Origin: Desulfobacterales bacterium
GTDB lineage: Bacteria > Desulfobacterota > Desulfobacteria > Desulfobacterales > JAFDDL01
Assembly: GCA_034003325.1 (NCBI GenBank)
Contig: JAVEYW010000008.1
Coordinates: forward strand, 124,001-188,000
Length of the DNA stretch: 64,000 bases
Direction of reading: 5' to 3'
Shown here: positions 28,146 through 38,785 of the stretch, one piece after another
Layout: the number at the start of each line of letters is the position of its first letter
Numbering within the stretch: the stretch's first letter is position 1
Program-made: the position numbers and the translations under genes
Notes under the pieces: model-generated
What the model was told of the DNA's origin: nothing
Seen by the model: the letters and a program-made list of their open reading frames with translations, nothing else
Database searches by the model: none

Positions 28146-28221
28146 CGGGCTTGCCTCCGAAGGGTCGCATGCGCTACAATACCTAATAGACAAATTTCTT
28201 ATCCCCTTGGAGGCAAGCCCG
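28146..28221 (+). promoter_or_regulatory. Long perfect inverted repeat that would sequester the ribosome binding site of the downstream gene
   Basis: The 13-base arm at 28146-28158 (CGGGCTTGCCTCC) is perfectly complementary to 28209-28221 (GGAGGCAAGCCCG). The stem extends inward by a G-U and an A-U pair and, after a one-base bulge, three G-C pairs. The 3' arm contains GGAGG (28209-28213), the only good Shine-Dalgarno for the ATG at 28224. Folded in mRNA, the start region would be hidden. This resembles a translational switch (protein, small RNA, ligand or temperature), but no known riboswitch class was recognised. Confidence 0.7.
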
Positions 28222-28223
28222 GA

Positions 28224-31208
28224 ATGAACACCGACGTCTCGTGCCGGCAGTATCGCTATACGGACCGACTCTATCCATCGTTTAAGGTGTTCCACGAGTT
28301 AATGCCGTGGAAGGTTCAAAATATTCTTTTGGTATCAAGCCCCTATGATGCGTTTATCATGGAGGAAGATGGCCGGATAGCCGGAAGAATCATTGATGAA
28401 TACCGGGGCCTCAATCTTTCCAGACCGCCTCGGCTCACCTGGGTATCCACGGCCCGGGAGGCATTAGCCGCCCTGTCCGATGCAAGCTACGATATCGTGA
28501 TCACCATGCCCCGCCTCGACGATATGAATCCCTATGAACTGGGGCGGAAAATAAAACAAAACACACCCGATCTGCCGGTCTTTCTGTTGACCCATTCCAC
28601 CGCACCGGATCTTTCACGGCAAAATCAACCGGCGATAGACGTGTTTGACAAGATATATGTGTGGAGCGGCAATACGGACCTGCTCCTGGCGCTGATCAAG
28701 ACGGTCGAAGATCGCAGAAACGTGGAGTTTGACACCCGGAACGCGCTGGTGCGCGTGATCATACTGGTTGAGGACTCTCCGATTTACGCGTCTTCCATCA
28801 TTCCGCTGTTATATAAGGAAGTCGTGACCCAAACGCAACGGGTCATTGAAGAATCGATTAACGAGGAACATCGACTGCTGAGAATGCGGGCGCGGCCTAA
28901 AATTCTGGTGGCGGAAACCTTTGAAGAGGCTGAAGCACTTTACCGACGCTTCACCCCTTACCTTCTGGCCGTTATTTCCGATGTCCGTTTTCACAGAAAC
29001 GGACAACCGGACGAGCACGCAGGCTTCTCCCTTCTGTCAATGATTCAACATGAAAATCCGAATGTCGCGCGGCTGATGTTAAGTTCCGAGGAAACCAATC
29101 GGAAAAAAGCAGAATCCCTGTCAACCGCCTTCATCAATAAAAATGCAGCTATATTCCTTACGGAAATCCGCGCGTTTTTCACTACTCACCTCGGATTCGG
29201 CGACTTTATTTTTCGGCTGCCCACGGGTGAAATACAGGGGCGAGCGGAAAACCTGCGCGCGATGGAAAAACTGCTGGCAATAATTCCGTCGGAATCGATC
29301 TATTACCATGGCGGCCGGAACGACTTCTCCATCTGGCTCATGGCCCGGGCGGAAGTTCAGCTGGCAAGCAAGCTTCGGCCGGTGAAGGTGACGGATTTCG
29401 GCAACGAAGAGGACTTGCGGAACTATCTGATCACCTGCATTCGCGATCAGCGAAAAAGTCGGCAACGGGGCCACATCACGGATTTTGTGGATGACAACAT
29501 CGATCCGGATTATGATTTTATTAAAATCGGAAAAGGATCCCTGGGCGGCAAAGCCCGAAGCCTCGCCTTTATCTCTACGCTAATCAAGGAAAATCCGGCA
29601 CTGCAAGACGCCTTTCCCGAAATCGACATTCGAATTCCCAAAACGCTCGTCGTTACTACCGACGGTTTTGATGCCTTTCTCAGTGAGAACCCTCTCAAAG
29701 ATTTGCCCTTTGACACGCTGAGCGATGCGCAAATTAAGGCGGCGTTTCTTTCCGCGCAGTTGCCGGACTGGCTTGAGAATAAACTGAAGATCTTTCTTTC
29801 ACATGCCGATTATCCCTTAGCCGTCAGATCTTCAAGCCTTCTCGAAGACGCCCAGTATCAACCTTTCGCGGGCATCTATCAAACCTATATGCTCCCGAAC
29901 AATGATACCGAGCTGTTGAATCGGCTCGCACACCTGGTTTCCGCCGTCAAGCTGGTATACGCATCCACCTATCTGGAAGCCCCGCGCGCCTATGCCGCCA
30001 GCACGATTCACCGGATTGAAGAAGAGAAGATGGCGGTTATCATTCAGGAAATTGTTGGCAAACGCTATGGCGACTATTATTATCCCGCACTGTCCGGTGT
30101 GGTGCAGTCCTATAACTATTATCCGGTTTCCCCGCAGAAACCGGAAGACGGGGTTGCCCACATAGCACTCGGATTGGGAAAAACAGTGGTAGACGGCGGT
30201 GCCTCCCTTCGGTTTTCACCCAACCACCCGAGGTTCCTGCCGGGTTTTTCCAGCGTGGATGAAATTTTAAACCATTCCCAGCGACGCTTTTACGCACTGG
30301 ATATGTCACGCACCAACACCTCGGCGGACATCGAAGAAAATTCCCGGCTTGTCGCACTTGATATGGATACAGTCGAAGATCACCCGCCGGTCAGGTTCCT
30401 GTCAAGCACCTATGTCGCTTCAGAGCATCGCATTCGTGACATTGGCCGGTCAACCGGGCACCGGGTGCTGACCTTCGCGACGATTCTTAAATATAATACA
30501 ATCCCGCTACCGAAGTTGCTTATGGACATGCTCATCATTGGCCGCAAAGGAATGGGCGCTCCCGTGGAAATCGAATTTGCCGCCTCATTAGCGGATGATT
30601 CGCTCCCGGAGCCATGCCAAAGTCCGAGTTTCTCCCTGCTTCAGATTCGCCCCATGGCCTGCGGGCACTTTCAAACGGATGTTAAAATTCATCCCGAGGA
30701 GATCGGTAAGGCCTTTTGCTATTCCACCATGGCGTTGGGCAACGGATATTTCCAACACATCGATCGGATTGTTTTTGTAAAACCGGAAACTTTCAACCCG
30801 GCCGACACCATCACCATCGCCGGCGAAATCAGCAAGTTCAATCAACAGCTCAGAAAGGAAAACAAACAATACCTGTTGATCGGTCCCGGCCGATGGGGCT
30901 CAGCCGATCGATGGCTCGGCATTCCGGTAAAATGGCACGATATCTCACAGGCCAGTGTCATCGTGGAAACAACCGCTAAAAATCTTCAGGCAGCCCCTTC
31001 TCAGGGAACCCATTTTTTTCATAACCTGACCGCCATGGGCGCCAGTTATATTACGGTCAGGGCAAACGAGACGGACTTTATCGACTGGGATTGGCTCAAC
31101 CGGCTGCCGACGAAAAAAGAAACGGACCACGCTCGGCTGGCCAAGTGCCTATCGCCGATTTCCATTAAAATAGACGGAAAACAATCAACGGCCGTTCTCT
31201 TAAAATAA
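28224..31208 (+). CDS. Receiver-like / PEP-pyruvate-binding (PPDK_N) fusion protein
   Basis: A 994-residue protein. Residues about 33-165 resemble a receiver fold, but the expected phospho-acceptor region reads IVITMPRLDD with no clear Asp. A second receiver (about 178-310) has all key residues: Glu183/Asp184, Asp253, Ser287/288 and Lys306. From about residue 438 (GSLGGKARS) an ATP-grasp PPDK_N domain follows, including VRSSSLLEDAQ and FAGIYQTYML. It ends with a domain containing YLLIGPGRWGSADRW. The phosphohistidine swivel and PEP/pyruvate barrel of true PEP synthase are not visible, so it is probably not a metabolic PEP synthase. GGAGG at 28209 fixes the start. The divergent cyclase/CheZ pair suggests a signalling role; that is inference. 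Confidence 0.8.
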   Translation: MNTDVSCRQYRYTDRLYPSFKVFHELMPWKVQNILLVSSPYDAFIMEEDGRIAGRIIDEYRGLNLSRPPRLTWVSTAREALAALSDASYDIVITMPRLDDMNPYELGRKIKQNTPDLPVFLLTHSTAPDLSRQNQPAIDVFDKIYVWSGNTDLLLALIKTVEDRRNVEFDTRNALVRVIILVEDSPIYASSIIPLLYKEVVTQTQRVIEESINEEHRLLRMRARPKILVAETFEEAEALYRRFTPYLLAVISDVRFHRNGQPDEHAGFSLLSMIQHENPNVARLMLSSEETNRKKAESLSTAFINKNAAIFLTEIRAFFTTHLGFGDFIFRLPTGEIQGRAENLRAMEKLLAIIPSESIYYHGGRNDFSIWLMARAEVQLASKLRPVKVTDFGNEEDLRNYLITCIRDQRKSRQRGHITDFVDDNIDPDYDFIKIGKGSLGGKARSLAFISTLIKENPALQDAFPEIDIRIPKTLVVTTDGFDAFLSENPLKDLPFDTLSDAQIKAAFLSAQLPDWLENKLKIFLSHADYPLAVRSSSLLEDAQYQPFAGIYQTYMLPNNDTELLNRLAHLVSAVKLVYASTYLEAPRAYAASTIHRIEEEKMAVIIQEIVGKRYGDYYYPALSGVVQSYNYYPVSPQKPEDGVAHIALGLGKTVVDGGASLRFSPNHPRFLPGFSSVDEILNHSQRRFYALDMSRTNTSADIEENSRLVALDMDTVEDHPPVRFLSSTYVASEHRIRDIGRSTGHRVLTFATILKYNTIPLPKLLMDMLIIGRKGMGAPVEIEFAASLADDSLPEPCQSPSFSLLQIRPMACGHFQTDVKIHPEEIGKAFCYSTMALGNGYFQHIDRIVFVKPETFNPADTITIAGEISKFNQQLRKENKQYLLIGPGRWGSADRWLGIPVKWHDISQASVIVETTAKNLQAAPSQGTHFFHNLTAMGASYITVRANETDFIDWDWLNRLPTKKETDHARLAKCLSPISIKIDGKQSTAVLLK

Positions 31209-31246
31209 TCGGGAATCAAACGGTGCCTGCGCCGGCGAAACCTGAA

Positions 31247-31298
31247 ACAAAAAAGCCCTTCGGGCATGCCGTCTTCCGGTGTGAAAGGCATGCCCGAA
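31247..31298 (-). terminator. Intrinsic terminator of the cold-shock gene
   Basis: TTCGGGCATGCC (31259-31270) and GGCATGCCCGAA (31287-31298) form a perfect 12-bp stem. On the minus strand the stem is followed by GGGCTTTTTT, a good U-tract. It lies 13 bases past the csp stop; the convergent plus-strand gene ends at 31208 on the other side. Confidence 0.88.
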
Positions 31299-31310
31299 TT
31301 CTCGCCGCAA

Positions 31311-31511
31311 TTATATCTTTAATACATTTTTGGCGGAAGGCCCCTTGTTGCCTTGTTCAATATCAAAGCTCACCGCATCCCCTTCAGCGAGGGTCTTAAA
31401 ACCGGATCCACTGATAGCGGTGTAATGAACAAACACATCCGAGCCGCTTTCCTGTTCAATAAAACCAAACCCTTTTTTGTCATTAAACCATTTTACAACG
31501 CCATTTGCCAT
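31311..31511 (-). CDS. Cold-shock domain protein
   Basis: A 66-residue CspA-type OB-fold protein with both RNA-binding motifs: KGFGFI (RNP1) and DVFVHY (RNP2). It binds single-stranded RNA/DNA as an RNA chaperone. The ATG at 31511 is preceded by GGGAGGGGAG; the open frame to 31646 is not part of the gene. A terminator follows directly, and upstream there are 366 bases before parC, so it is monocistronic with a possibly long leader. Confidence 0.95.
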   Translation of the reverse strand: MANGVVKWFNDKKGFGFIEQESGSDVFVHYTAISGSGFKTLAEGDAVSFDIEQGNKGPSAKNVLKI

Positions 31512-31877
31512 AATGCTCCCCTCCCGAATAAAAGATGATTCCTGCCGGCATCGCGCAAAAAATCGCCGAATCCGTTCAGACGATTTTACCCTGCCGGGCC
31601 GCCCGTCAAGCGGGCATAAACCCATTCGGCCATAAAATATAATCATTTGAAATAAAACGACTTGTTTTATTCACTCCGAGGGTTTCGGGAAAAACCAATA
31701 GGATAGCCTTGCGGTGCGGAAAGTATAAATCGAGGACAACGCTCACCGTGAAAATAACCCTATGGCTTAACGCAATAATCATTCATTATAACAGCTTTTG
31801 AGAAACTCGTTATCTTATCATTCACCATTTGTCAAATTATATCTGATAGTATCAATCGGAAAATTCAGAAAAAACCA
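31512..31877. other. Leader/promoter region of the cold-shock gene
   Basis: 366 bases between csp and the parC stop. AATAAAAC (31651-31658) and GTTTTATT (31664-31671) form an AT-rich 8-bp inverted repeat. On the minus strand TTGACA (31830-31835) could serve as a -35 element with a weak -10 17 bases away (31807-31812), which would give a leader of nearly 300 bases. No gene is seen. Confidence 0.4.
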
Positions 31878-34148
31878 TCAGGGGAAGGCTTGCGGCAAAA
31901 GACTCTGCACCTCCAGTCGCTCCACATTCTGAAATCCTCTCGGCAGCTTCTGACCCCGGCGTCCGCGAATTCCGACGAATTGGGCTAAATTTCCCGGCTT
32001 TAAGGTCAGCACCCGTTTTCCGGCTTGAATGGAAAGCGAATCCTCGGGCATCATCACGGCAAGATGTGTCAGCAATTCCTCTCGGGCCTTGGCACGAAAG
32101 GCGGGAATTTGGATGATTTTGTTTCCTTTGCCACGCCCCAAGGTCGGCAACTCCTTAAGCGGAAAAAGAAGCATGCGCCCCTCACTGGTAACCGTCGCTA
32201 ACAGCGCACGGGGAATATCGCCGACAAAAAACGGCCGAAGCGGCAGGGCGTTTTGGGGCAGGGATAATACGGCTTTTCCATTTTTATTGCGTGTGACAAG
32301 ATCATTCAATTCGGCAATAAACCCATATCCGGCATCGCTGGCGATCAGTACCGGCTGTGTCGGCTCCCCCATCAAAACGGAAATCACAGCAGCGCCGGGC
32401 AACAAGGTGAGCCTTCCGCTGAGCGGTTCGCCCTGCCCGCGGGCGGAAGGCAGGCCGTGTGCGGGAAGCATGTAACTTCGCCCCGTGGAATCAAAAAAGA
32501 TGGCGGATTGATTGCTTCGGCCCTTGGCGGCTTCAAGAAACATATCCCCTGCCTTATAGCTCAGCGTTTCCGGGTCCACGTCGTGCCCCTTGGCCGCTCT
32601 CACCCAGCCTTTTTGGGAGAGGATCACCGTGACCGGCTCACTGGGCGTCATCTCCACCTGGGAAAGCGCTTTGGCCTCTTCCCGCTGCGCCAGCGGGGAG
32701 CGTCTTCTATCGCCATATTTTTTTACATCTTCGGCCAACTCTTTGCGTATCAACGCCATCAGCCGGGTTTTTGAATCCAGCGTTTTTTCCAGCCTGTCCC
32801 GCTCCTGCGAAAGGGCATCGTTTTCGCCGCGTATTTTAATCTCTTCCAGTTTGGCGAGGTGACGAAGCTTGATCTCAAGAATGGCTTCGGCCTGCCGTTC
32901 GCTCAAAGCGAACCGTTGCATCAACACCGGCTTTGGCGAATCTTCATAGCGAATGATCGCAATCACCTCATCAATATTCAAATAGGCGATCAACAGCCCG
33001 GCCAGAACCTCGATCCGGTCAAGAACCTTATCCAGCCGGTGTCGCAACCGTCTGCGCACGGTTTCGGTTCGAAAGGTCAGCCATTCATCGAGCAGCGTCC
33101 TTAACCCCTTTACCTGGGGATACCCATCCAGCCCGATGACGTTAAAATTCGCCCGATAGGGTTTTTCCAGATCCGTTGTCGCGAACAAATGGGCCATGAG
33201 CGCGTCCACGTCCACCCGGCCGGATCTGGGCACAATGACCAGGCGAGTCGGCTCCTCATGATCCGATTCATCCCGCAAATCCGCCACCATGGGTAATTTT
33301 TTCGCCTGCATCTGAGCCGCAATCTGCTCCAGCACTTTGGCGCCGGAGGTCTGGTGCGGCAAGGCCGTGATCACGATGTCGCCGTTTTCACGCGTATAGA
33401 CCGCCCGCATTCTGAAATTGCCGATTCCGGTCTCATACATGGCCCGCAATTCCTCGCGCGGGGTTATAATCTCGGCTTCGGTCGGAAAGTCGGGGCCTTG
33501 AATAAACTCGCAAAGCGCCGCCACATCCGCATTCGGGTGGTCCAGCAAATGAAGGCAGGCCTGCGCCACTTCCGTTAAGTTATGCGGCGGGATATCGGTG
33601 GCCATGCCGACGGCGATTCCCGAAGCGCCGTTCAACAACAGATTCGGCAGCCGGGCAGGCAGGCCCAGCGGCTCTTTGAGCGTGCCGTCGAAATTCGGCC
33701 CCCATTCGACGGTCCCCAGCCCCAGCTCACCGAGCAAAATCTCGGCATAACCGGACAATCGGCACTCGGTATAGCGCATGGCGGCAAAGGATTTGGGATC
33801 ATCCGGCGCGCCCCAGTTGCCCTGGCCGTCGATGAGGGGATAGCGATAGGAAAAGGACTGCGCCATCAGCACCATGGCTTCGTAGCAGGCCGAATCCCCG
33901 TGGGGATGGAATTTGCCGAGCACATCCCCCACCGTCCTGGCCGACTTTTTATACTTGGCACCCGCATTGAGCCCGAGATCGCTCATGGCATAAATAATCC
34001 GCCGCTGAACCGGCTTTAATCCGTCCCCGATATGCGGCAGCGCGCGATCGAGAATCACATACATGGCATAATCGCGATAAGCGCGCTCGGTAAACACCTG
34101 CATCGGCAGTTGCTCGATGCCGTCCTCACTGATCTGTATGGTTTCCAT
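31878..34148 (-). CDS. parC: DNA topoisomerase IV subunit A
   Basis: A 756-residue type IIA topoisomerase A subunit. The N-terminal breakage-reunion domain has the active tyrosine region ([11 protein letters not shown]) and [15 protein letters not shown]. The C-terminal domain is short and beta-propeller-like, without an obvious GyrA box. Length and pairing with the 651-residue ParE support topoisomerase IV over gyrase. ATG 34148 has AGAGGGGCC upstream, leaving 28 bases from the parE stop. Role: decatenation of daughter chromosomes. Confidence 0.9.
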   Translation of the reverse strand: METIQISEDGIEQLPMQVFTERAYRDYAMYVILDRALPHIGDGLKPVQRRIIYAMSDLGLNAGAKYKKSARTVGDVLGKFHPHGDSACYEAMVLMAQSFSYRYPLIDGQGNWGAPDDPKSFAAMRYTECRLSGYAEILLGELGLGTVEWGPNFDGTLKEPLGLPARLPNLLLNGASGIAVGMATDIPPHNLTEVAQACLHLLDHPNADVAALCEFIQGPDFPTEAEIITPREELRAMYETGIGNFRMRAVYTRENGDIVITALPHQTSGAKVLEQIAAQMQAKKLPMVADLRDESDHEEPTRLVIVPRSGRVDVDALMAHLFATTDLEKPYRANFNVIGLDGYPQVKGLRTLLDEWLTFRTETVRRRLRHRLDKVLDRIEVLAGLLIAYLNIDEVIAIIRYEDSPKPVLMQRFALSERQAEAILEIKLRHLAKLEEIKIRGENDALSQERDRLEKTLDSKTRLMALIRKELAEDVKKYGDRRRSPLAQREEAKALSQVEMTPSEPVTVILSQKGWVRAAKGHDVDPETLSYKAGDMFLEAAKGRSNQSAIFFDSTGRSYMLPAHGLPSARGQGEPLSGRLTLLPGAAVISVLMGEPTQPVLIASDAGYGFIAELNDLVTRNKNGKAVLSLPQNALPLRPFFVGDIPRALLATVTSEGRMLLFPLKELPTLGRGKGNKIIQIPAFRAKAREELLTHLAVMMPEDSLSIQAGKRVLTLKPGNLAQFVGIRGRRGQKLPRGFQNVERLEVQSLLPQAFP

Positions 34149-34176
34149 GGCCCCTCTGCTTTTACTTAAGCGATCG

Positions 34177-36132
34177 TTATTCAACCGATGCAAGGTCGCT
34201 TTCCGGCGAAACGGGCTCAACGGGCATCACCGCATTCACCGCCTCCACATGAGACAATCCGCCTTTGGCCTCCAGCCACTCTCTCCGATCTTTGGCCCGC
34301 TTCTTTGCCAGCAGCATGTCCATCATTTGAAACGTGGAAGCTTCAGCATCCAGGGTCAATTGCACCAGACGGCGTGTGTCGGGCGCCATGGTGGTTTCCC
34401 GCAATTGCAGGGGGTTCATTTCGCCAAGCCCCTTGAACCGTTGCACATTGATTTTGCCGGTCGGCTTTTCCGCCGTGATCCGGTCGATAACCCCCTGTTT
34501 CTCCGCCTCATCCAGTGCATAATAGACCGATTTTCCGACATCGATTCGATACAGCGGCGGCATGGCCACATACACATGCCCGCCCGACACCAGGGGCTTG
34601 AAGTGGCGCAAAAAAAGAGCGCAAAGCAGGGTCGCGATATGAAGACCGTCCGAATCCGCATCCGCCAAAATGCATACCTTGCCGTATCGAAGGCCGGAAA
34701 TATCTTCGGATCCGGGATCAACGCCGATCGCCACGGAGATATCGTGAATCTCCTTTGAGGCGAGCAGAAGCGCGTTATCAACCTCCCAGGTATTGAGTAT
34801 TTTGCCCCGCAGCGGCATGATGGCCTGAAACTGCCGATCCCGGGCCTGCTTGGCGCTGCCGCCCGCGGAATCGCCTTCCACCAGGAAAAGCTCGCTTTGC
34901 GAAGGATCCTGGCCCACACAGTCGGCCAGTTTGCCGGGAAGCGCGGGTCCGCTCGTCACCTTCTTTCGCTCCACCAACTTGCCGGCACGCAACCGGCGCT
35001 GCGCATTGCCGATCGCCATCTCGGCAATCAACTCACCCACATCCGTATGCTGGTTCAACCACAGGCTGAACGCATCCTTGACCACTGCGGAAACAAACGT
35101 GGCACTTTGCCGGGAGGTGAGCCGCTCCTTGGTTTGACCGGAAAACTGGGGATCCAGCATCATGGCGGAAAGGACATAACTGCACCGGTCCCAGATATCC
35201 TCCGGGCCGATCTTAACCCCTCTGGGCAACAATTTTCTAAAGTCGCAAAATTCACGAATCGAGGCCAGAAGTCCCGTTCGAAATCCGTTCACATGGGTGC
35301 CGCCCAGAACCGTGGGAATCAAATTCACATAGCTTTCCGCCACGACCTCCCCGCCCTCGGGCATCCAGGCGACCGCCCAGGACACGGTCTCTGCGCGGCC
35401 TTCAAACTTACCGGAAAAGGCTTCTTCCGGCAGCAAGACGCTTTCTTTGGCGCACTCCAACAAATAATCCTGCAACCCGCCCGCATAATGCCAATGATTC
35501 GTCTCACCCGTTTGCGCGTTTAAAAAGCGAACCGTAAGCCCCGGGCAAAGCACCGCCTTGGCCCGCAAGGCATGCAGCAAGGGCCGAAGGGAGAATTTCG
35601 GCGTATCAAAATATTTCGGGTCCGGCCAGAACCGAATCGTCGTGCCGGTATTGCGCCGCCCCACGGAACCTGCCTCCGCCAGATCGCGCACCTTTTCACC
35701 GCCGGCAAATCCCATCGTATACTTGTTTCCGTCCCGCTTGATTTCCACTTCGAGCCTCGCGGAGAGCGCATTGACGACCGATACGCCGACCCCGTGCAAC
35801 CCGCCTGAAAACCGGTAGCTTTTATTGGAAAATTTTGCGCCGGCATGCAACCGGGTCAGAATCAATTCCACACCGGGAATGCCTTCTTCCGGATGAATAT
35901 CCACGGGCATTCCCCGGCCGTCATCCGACACCTCCAGGGAATCATCCGCGTGAAGTGTGATATCGATACATTTGGCGTGGCCTGCAATCGCCTCATCGAC
36001 ACTGTTATCCACCACCTCATGCGCCAGATGATTGGGCCGGGAAGTATCCGTATACATGCCCGGTCTTCGCCGAACCGGGTCCAAACCGCTGAGCACCTCG
36101 ATGGCTTCCGCCGTGTAATCCTGGTATGCCAT
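34177..36132 (-). CDS. parE: DNA topoisomerase IV subunit B
   Basis: A 651-residue GHKL ATPase subunit. It has the family start region [23 protein letters not shown] cut into recognisable pieces, the ATP-lid [15 protein letters not shown], and the TOPRIM segment with [15 protein letters not shown] and DADSDGLHI. The sequence style (short C-terminus, no insertion) fits ParE. It lies 53 bases downstream of recD2 and 28 bases upstream of parC, all on the minus strand, so the three may be one operon. Confidence 0.9.
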   Translation of the reverse strand: MAYQDYTAEAIEVLSGLDPVRRRPGMYTDTSRPNHLAHEVVDNSVDEAIAGHAKCIDITLHADDSLEVSDDGRGMPVDIHPEEGIPGVELILTRLHAGAKFSNKSYRFSGGLHGVGVSVVNALSARLEVEIKRDGNKYTMGFAGGEKVRDLAEAGSVGRRNTGTTIRFWPDPKYFDTPKFSLRPLLHALRAKAVLCPGLTVRFLNAQTGETNHWHYAGGLQDYLLECAKESVLLPEEAFSGKFEGRAETVSWAVAWMPEGGEVVAESYVNLIPTVLGGTHVNGFRTGLLASIREFCDFRKLLPRGVKIGPEDIWDRCSYVLSAMMLDPQFSGQTKERLTSRQSATFVSAVVKDAFSLWLNQHTDVGELIAEMAIGNAQRRLRAGKLVERKKVTSGPALPGKLADCVGQDPSQSELFLVEGDSAGGSAKQARDRQFQAIMPLRGKILNTWEVDNALLLASKEIHDISVAIGVDPGSEDISGLRYGKVCILADADSDGLHIATLLCALFLRHFKPLVSGGHVYVAMPPLYRIDVGKSVYYALDEAEKQGVIDRITAEKPTGKINVQRFKGLGEMNPLQLRETTMAPDTRRLVQLTLDAEASTFQMMDMLLAKKRAKDRREWLEAKGGLSHVEAVNAVMPVEPVSPESDLASVE

Positions 36133-36185
36133 AGCCTTCTTTCAGTTATACATTCAACTTTCGGGGTAACGAACCAAAACCATAT

Positions 36186-38390
36186 TCATCCTTCAAGCGA
36201 CATCAGCCGCTGCCGCAAAGAGGTGTATCTGCCGGCTGTCTTGTTGTTATGAATGCCGATGGCCAGTGCTTTATGCGTACCGACCAGCACCACGAGGTTC
36301 TTGCCCCGGGTGACGGCCGTATATATCAAATTCCGCTGCAATAGCATATAGTGTTGTATCAGCACTGGCATTACCACCACCGGGTATTCCGAGCCCTGCG
36401 CCTTATGCACCGATACGGCATAGGCCAATACGATTTCATCCATCTCGGTATAATCGTATACAACGGGGCGACCGTCAAAGGTAATCGTCAGGCACTGCGC
36501 CTCGGCATCGATATGGGTGATTCTCCCGATATCCCCGTTATAGACTTCCTTGTCGTAATTATTTTTTATTTGCATCACCTTGTCCCGAACGCGAAAATTG
36601 CGGCTGCCGCGAATCATGCCGTCCTCTCCGGGATTCAAGATATTTTGAAGCGCTTCGTTCAGATTGGCGGCGCCCACCACCCCGCGGTGCATGGGCGTCA
36701 ATACCTGTATGTCTTCAACCGGATCCAGATTTTTCCATTTCGGGATACGGGTATGAACCAGCTCCAGAATTTCAGCGAGCGCTGTTTCAGGGTCTTCATT
36801 TTTAATAAAGAAAAAATCATTGCCCGTCCCGTTGGACCGCCATATGGGCATTTGTCCCCGGTTGATTCTATGAGCATTCACGATGATGTTGCTCTGCTGC
36901 GCCTGGCGAAAAATTTCGTTCAGTTCCGCCACCGGAACGGCCTGGGAGTCGATAATATCCTTCAGCACGGCACCCGGCCCAACTGAGGGCAGCTGGTGTA
37001 CATCCCCCACCAGAATAAAGGTGGCGCTGGGCGGAATGGCTTTCAACAAATGGTGCATTAAGACCGTATCGATCATGCTGGCCTCATCAACAATAATCAG
37101 ATCGCATGCCAGAGGGGTTTCGTCATTCTTTTGAAATCCGCCTTTTTGAAGGCTGTACTCAAGAAGCCGGTGAATGGTTTTGGCCTCTTGACCGGTGGCT
37201 TCACTCATTCGTTTGGCGGCCCGGCCCGTGGGGGCGGCCAAAAGAATACGCCCTTTCATGCGGGCATAAATTTTTAAGATCGCATGAATGATGGTGGTTT
37301 TGCCGGTTCCCGGCCCGCCGGTGATAATCATCACCTTATTATAAAGCGCACTTTTGACGGCAGCCACCTGCTGTTGCGCCAGATGAATCGAAAGCCGCGC
37401 CTGAACCCACTCAAGCGCCTTATCTGCATTCAACGGACGCAACGTGCCTATAAAATCCCGAAGCGCCTTTAAGCGAAAAGCGATGCTGCGCTCGCAGACA
37501 TGGAATTGGACCAGATAGACCGCTTTGTTGTTTTCCGGAAAGTCCCCGATACAGGGGTCCAAATCTTCGATAATGATCCGGCGCTCTTCGACCAGCGTGG
37601 AAAAGGCATCCAGAATAATCTCCCGGCCGGTTTCAAGGATTTCCAGGCATTTTTCAATAAGAGGCTCAAAGGGATAATACACATGCCCCGCATCGGCCAA
37701 TTGGCTTAAGACATAGAGAATGCCGGCCTGTGCCCGAACCGGCGAGTCTTTTTCAAACCCCAGATTTTGCGCGATCCGATCCGCGGTGATAAACCCGATG
37801 CCGAAAATATCCGTGGCCATTCGGTACGGATTCTCACTCACAACGGCAATGGCTTCGTTTCCGTACTGCTTGAAAATCCTGGCCGCATAGGCGGCGCTGA
37901 CCCCATGCCCCTGAAGAAACATCATCACGGCCCGGATCTCTTTTTGCTCCTCCCAGGCCGTCCGTATCATATCTATCCGTTTGCGTCCGATGCCCGAAAC
38001 TTCACCCAGCCGCCCGGCATTCGATTCGATGATATCGAGGGTGTCCTTTCCAAACGCGGTAACGATCCGCCTGGCCATTACAGGGCCGATCCCCTTGATG
38101 AGACCCGAGCCGAGATAGCGCTGAATACCGTAAACCGTGGCCGGCATCGTGGTCTTATACCAAACCACCTTGAACTGCTCGCCGTATTTGGGGTGATTGA
38201 TCCACTCCCCTTTCATGCTCAAAAACTCGCCGGCCGTGGGCGCCATGATGTTGCCCACCACGGTCACCAACCGCGGATCTCCCGGTACTTTGACCCGGGC
38301 AATCGTATAGCCGTTTTCCGCATTGGTATAGGTGATGCGCTCGATATGCCCCTTGAGGTCCACCAGACGGTGCTCGCTATTTTTTTCCAT
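36186..38390 (-). CDS. recD2: ATP-dependent DNA helicase RecD2
   Basis: A 734-residue superfamily 1B helicase. The N-terminal region (about 1-180) has helix-hairpin-helix-like segments typical of RecD2, followed by the Walker A ITGGPGTGKTT, the DEAS motif (IIVDEASMID) and C-terminal motifs including AYAVSVHKAQGSEYP and YTAVTRGK. Unlike RecD of RecBCD, this long form works alone as a 5'-3' helicase. No recB or recC lies nearby. The ribosome binding site is weak. Confidence 0.92.
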   Translation of the reverse strand: MEKNSEHRLVDLKGHIERITYTNAENGYTIARVKVPGDPRLVTVVGNIMAPTAGEFLSMKGEWINHPKYGEQFKVVWYKTTMPATVYGIQRYLGSGLIKGIGPVMARRIVTAFGKDTLDIIESNAGRLGEVSGIGRKRIDMIRTAWEEQKEIRAVMMFLQGHGVSAAYAARIFKQYGNEAIAVVSENPYRMATDIFGIGFITADRIAQNLGFEKDSPVRAQAGILYVLSQLADAGHVYYPFEPLIEKCLEILETGREIILDAFSTLVEERRIIIEDLDPCIGDFPENNKAVYLVQFHVCERSIAFRLKALRDFIGTLRPLNADKALEWVQARLSIHLAQQQVAAVKSALYNKVMIITGGPGTGKTTIIHAILKIYARMKGRILLAAPTGRAAKRMSEATGQEAKTIHRLLEYSLQKGGFQKNDETPLACDLIIVDEASMIDTVLMHHLLKAIPPSATFILVGDVHQLPSVGPGAVLKDIIDSQAVPVAELNEIFRQAQQSNIIVNAHRINRGQMPIWRSNGTGNDFFFIKNEDPETALAEILELVHTRIPKWKNLDPVEDIQVLTPMHRGVVGAANLNEALQNILNPGEDGMIRGSRNFRVRDKVMQIKNNYDKEVYNGDIGRITHIDAEAQCLTITFDGRPVVYDYTEMDEIVLAYAVSVHKAQGSEYPVVVMPVLIQHYMLLQRNLIYTAVTRGKNLVVLVGTHKALAIGIHNNKTAGRYTSLRQRLMSLEG

Positions 38391-38493
38391 GTACCATATC
38401 GGTTGGCGGGTGGTTGTTTTCTAATACGGGCCGGAACGGTTGCTCGGAATTCATTAACCAAAATCAAGCGAAAACACAACCCCGGCGTCACGC

Positions 38494-38526
38494 AAAAAAG
38501 AAAGGCCGCTTGATTACGCGGCCTTT
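38494..38526 (-). terminator. Terminator of the fmdB gene and envelope cluster
   Basis: AAAGGCCGC (38501-38509) and GCGGCCTTT (38518-38526) form a perfect 9-bp stem with an 8-base loop. On the minus strand the stem runs into CTTTTTTG. It separates the envelope cluster from recD2. Confidence 0.85.
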
Positions 38527-38578
38527 CCTTATCAGCTTTTTTTTCGTATTCCAACCTGGAATACCCGTTTTAAATCGA

Positions 38579-38785
38579 TCAACCCCCTGACGGACGGCAT
38601 GGCGGCGGTTTAAATCCGCCAGACCCGGTGGCAATGCCTTGAGCCCTCACGCAACCGGCGGACATGAGTTTCTCCACATTCGCCCCGTTACACTGCGGAC
38701 AATGCGGCATTGCCGCGTCCCCTGAAAATACCAGGCTCTCAAAGCAATGGCCGCACTCTTTGCATTGATATTCATATATCGGCAT
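38579..38785 (-). CDS. FmdB-family zinc-ribbon protein
   Basis: A 68-residue protein beginning MPIYEYQCKECGHCFE, with two CxxC knuckles (CKEC and CPQC) typical of FmdB regulatory zinc ribbons, and a Gly/Pro-rich tail. AGGAGG is ideally placed before the ATG at 38785. The function of the family is unclear. It is the last gene of the minus-strand run that includes msbA and is followed by a terminator. Confidence 0.88.
   Translation of the reverse strand: MPIYEYQCKECGHCFESLVFSGDAAMPHCPQCNGANVEKLMSAGCVRAQGIATGSGGFKPPPCRPSGG

Noticed and set aside
28086..28223. N-terminal extension of the receiver/ATP-grasp protein from ATG 28086
   Set aside because: No ribosome binding site, arginine-rich non-homologous sequence, and it would place the perfect inverted repeat inside the coding region, whereas ATG 28224 has GGAGG.
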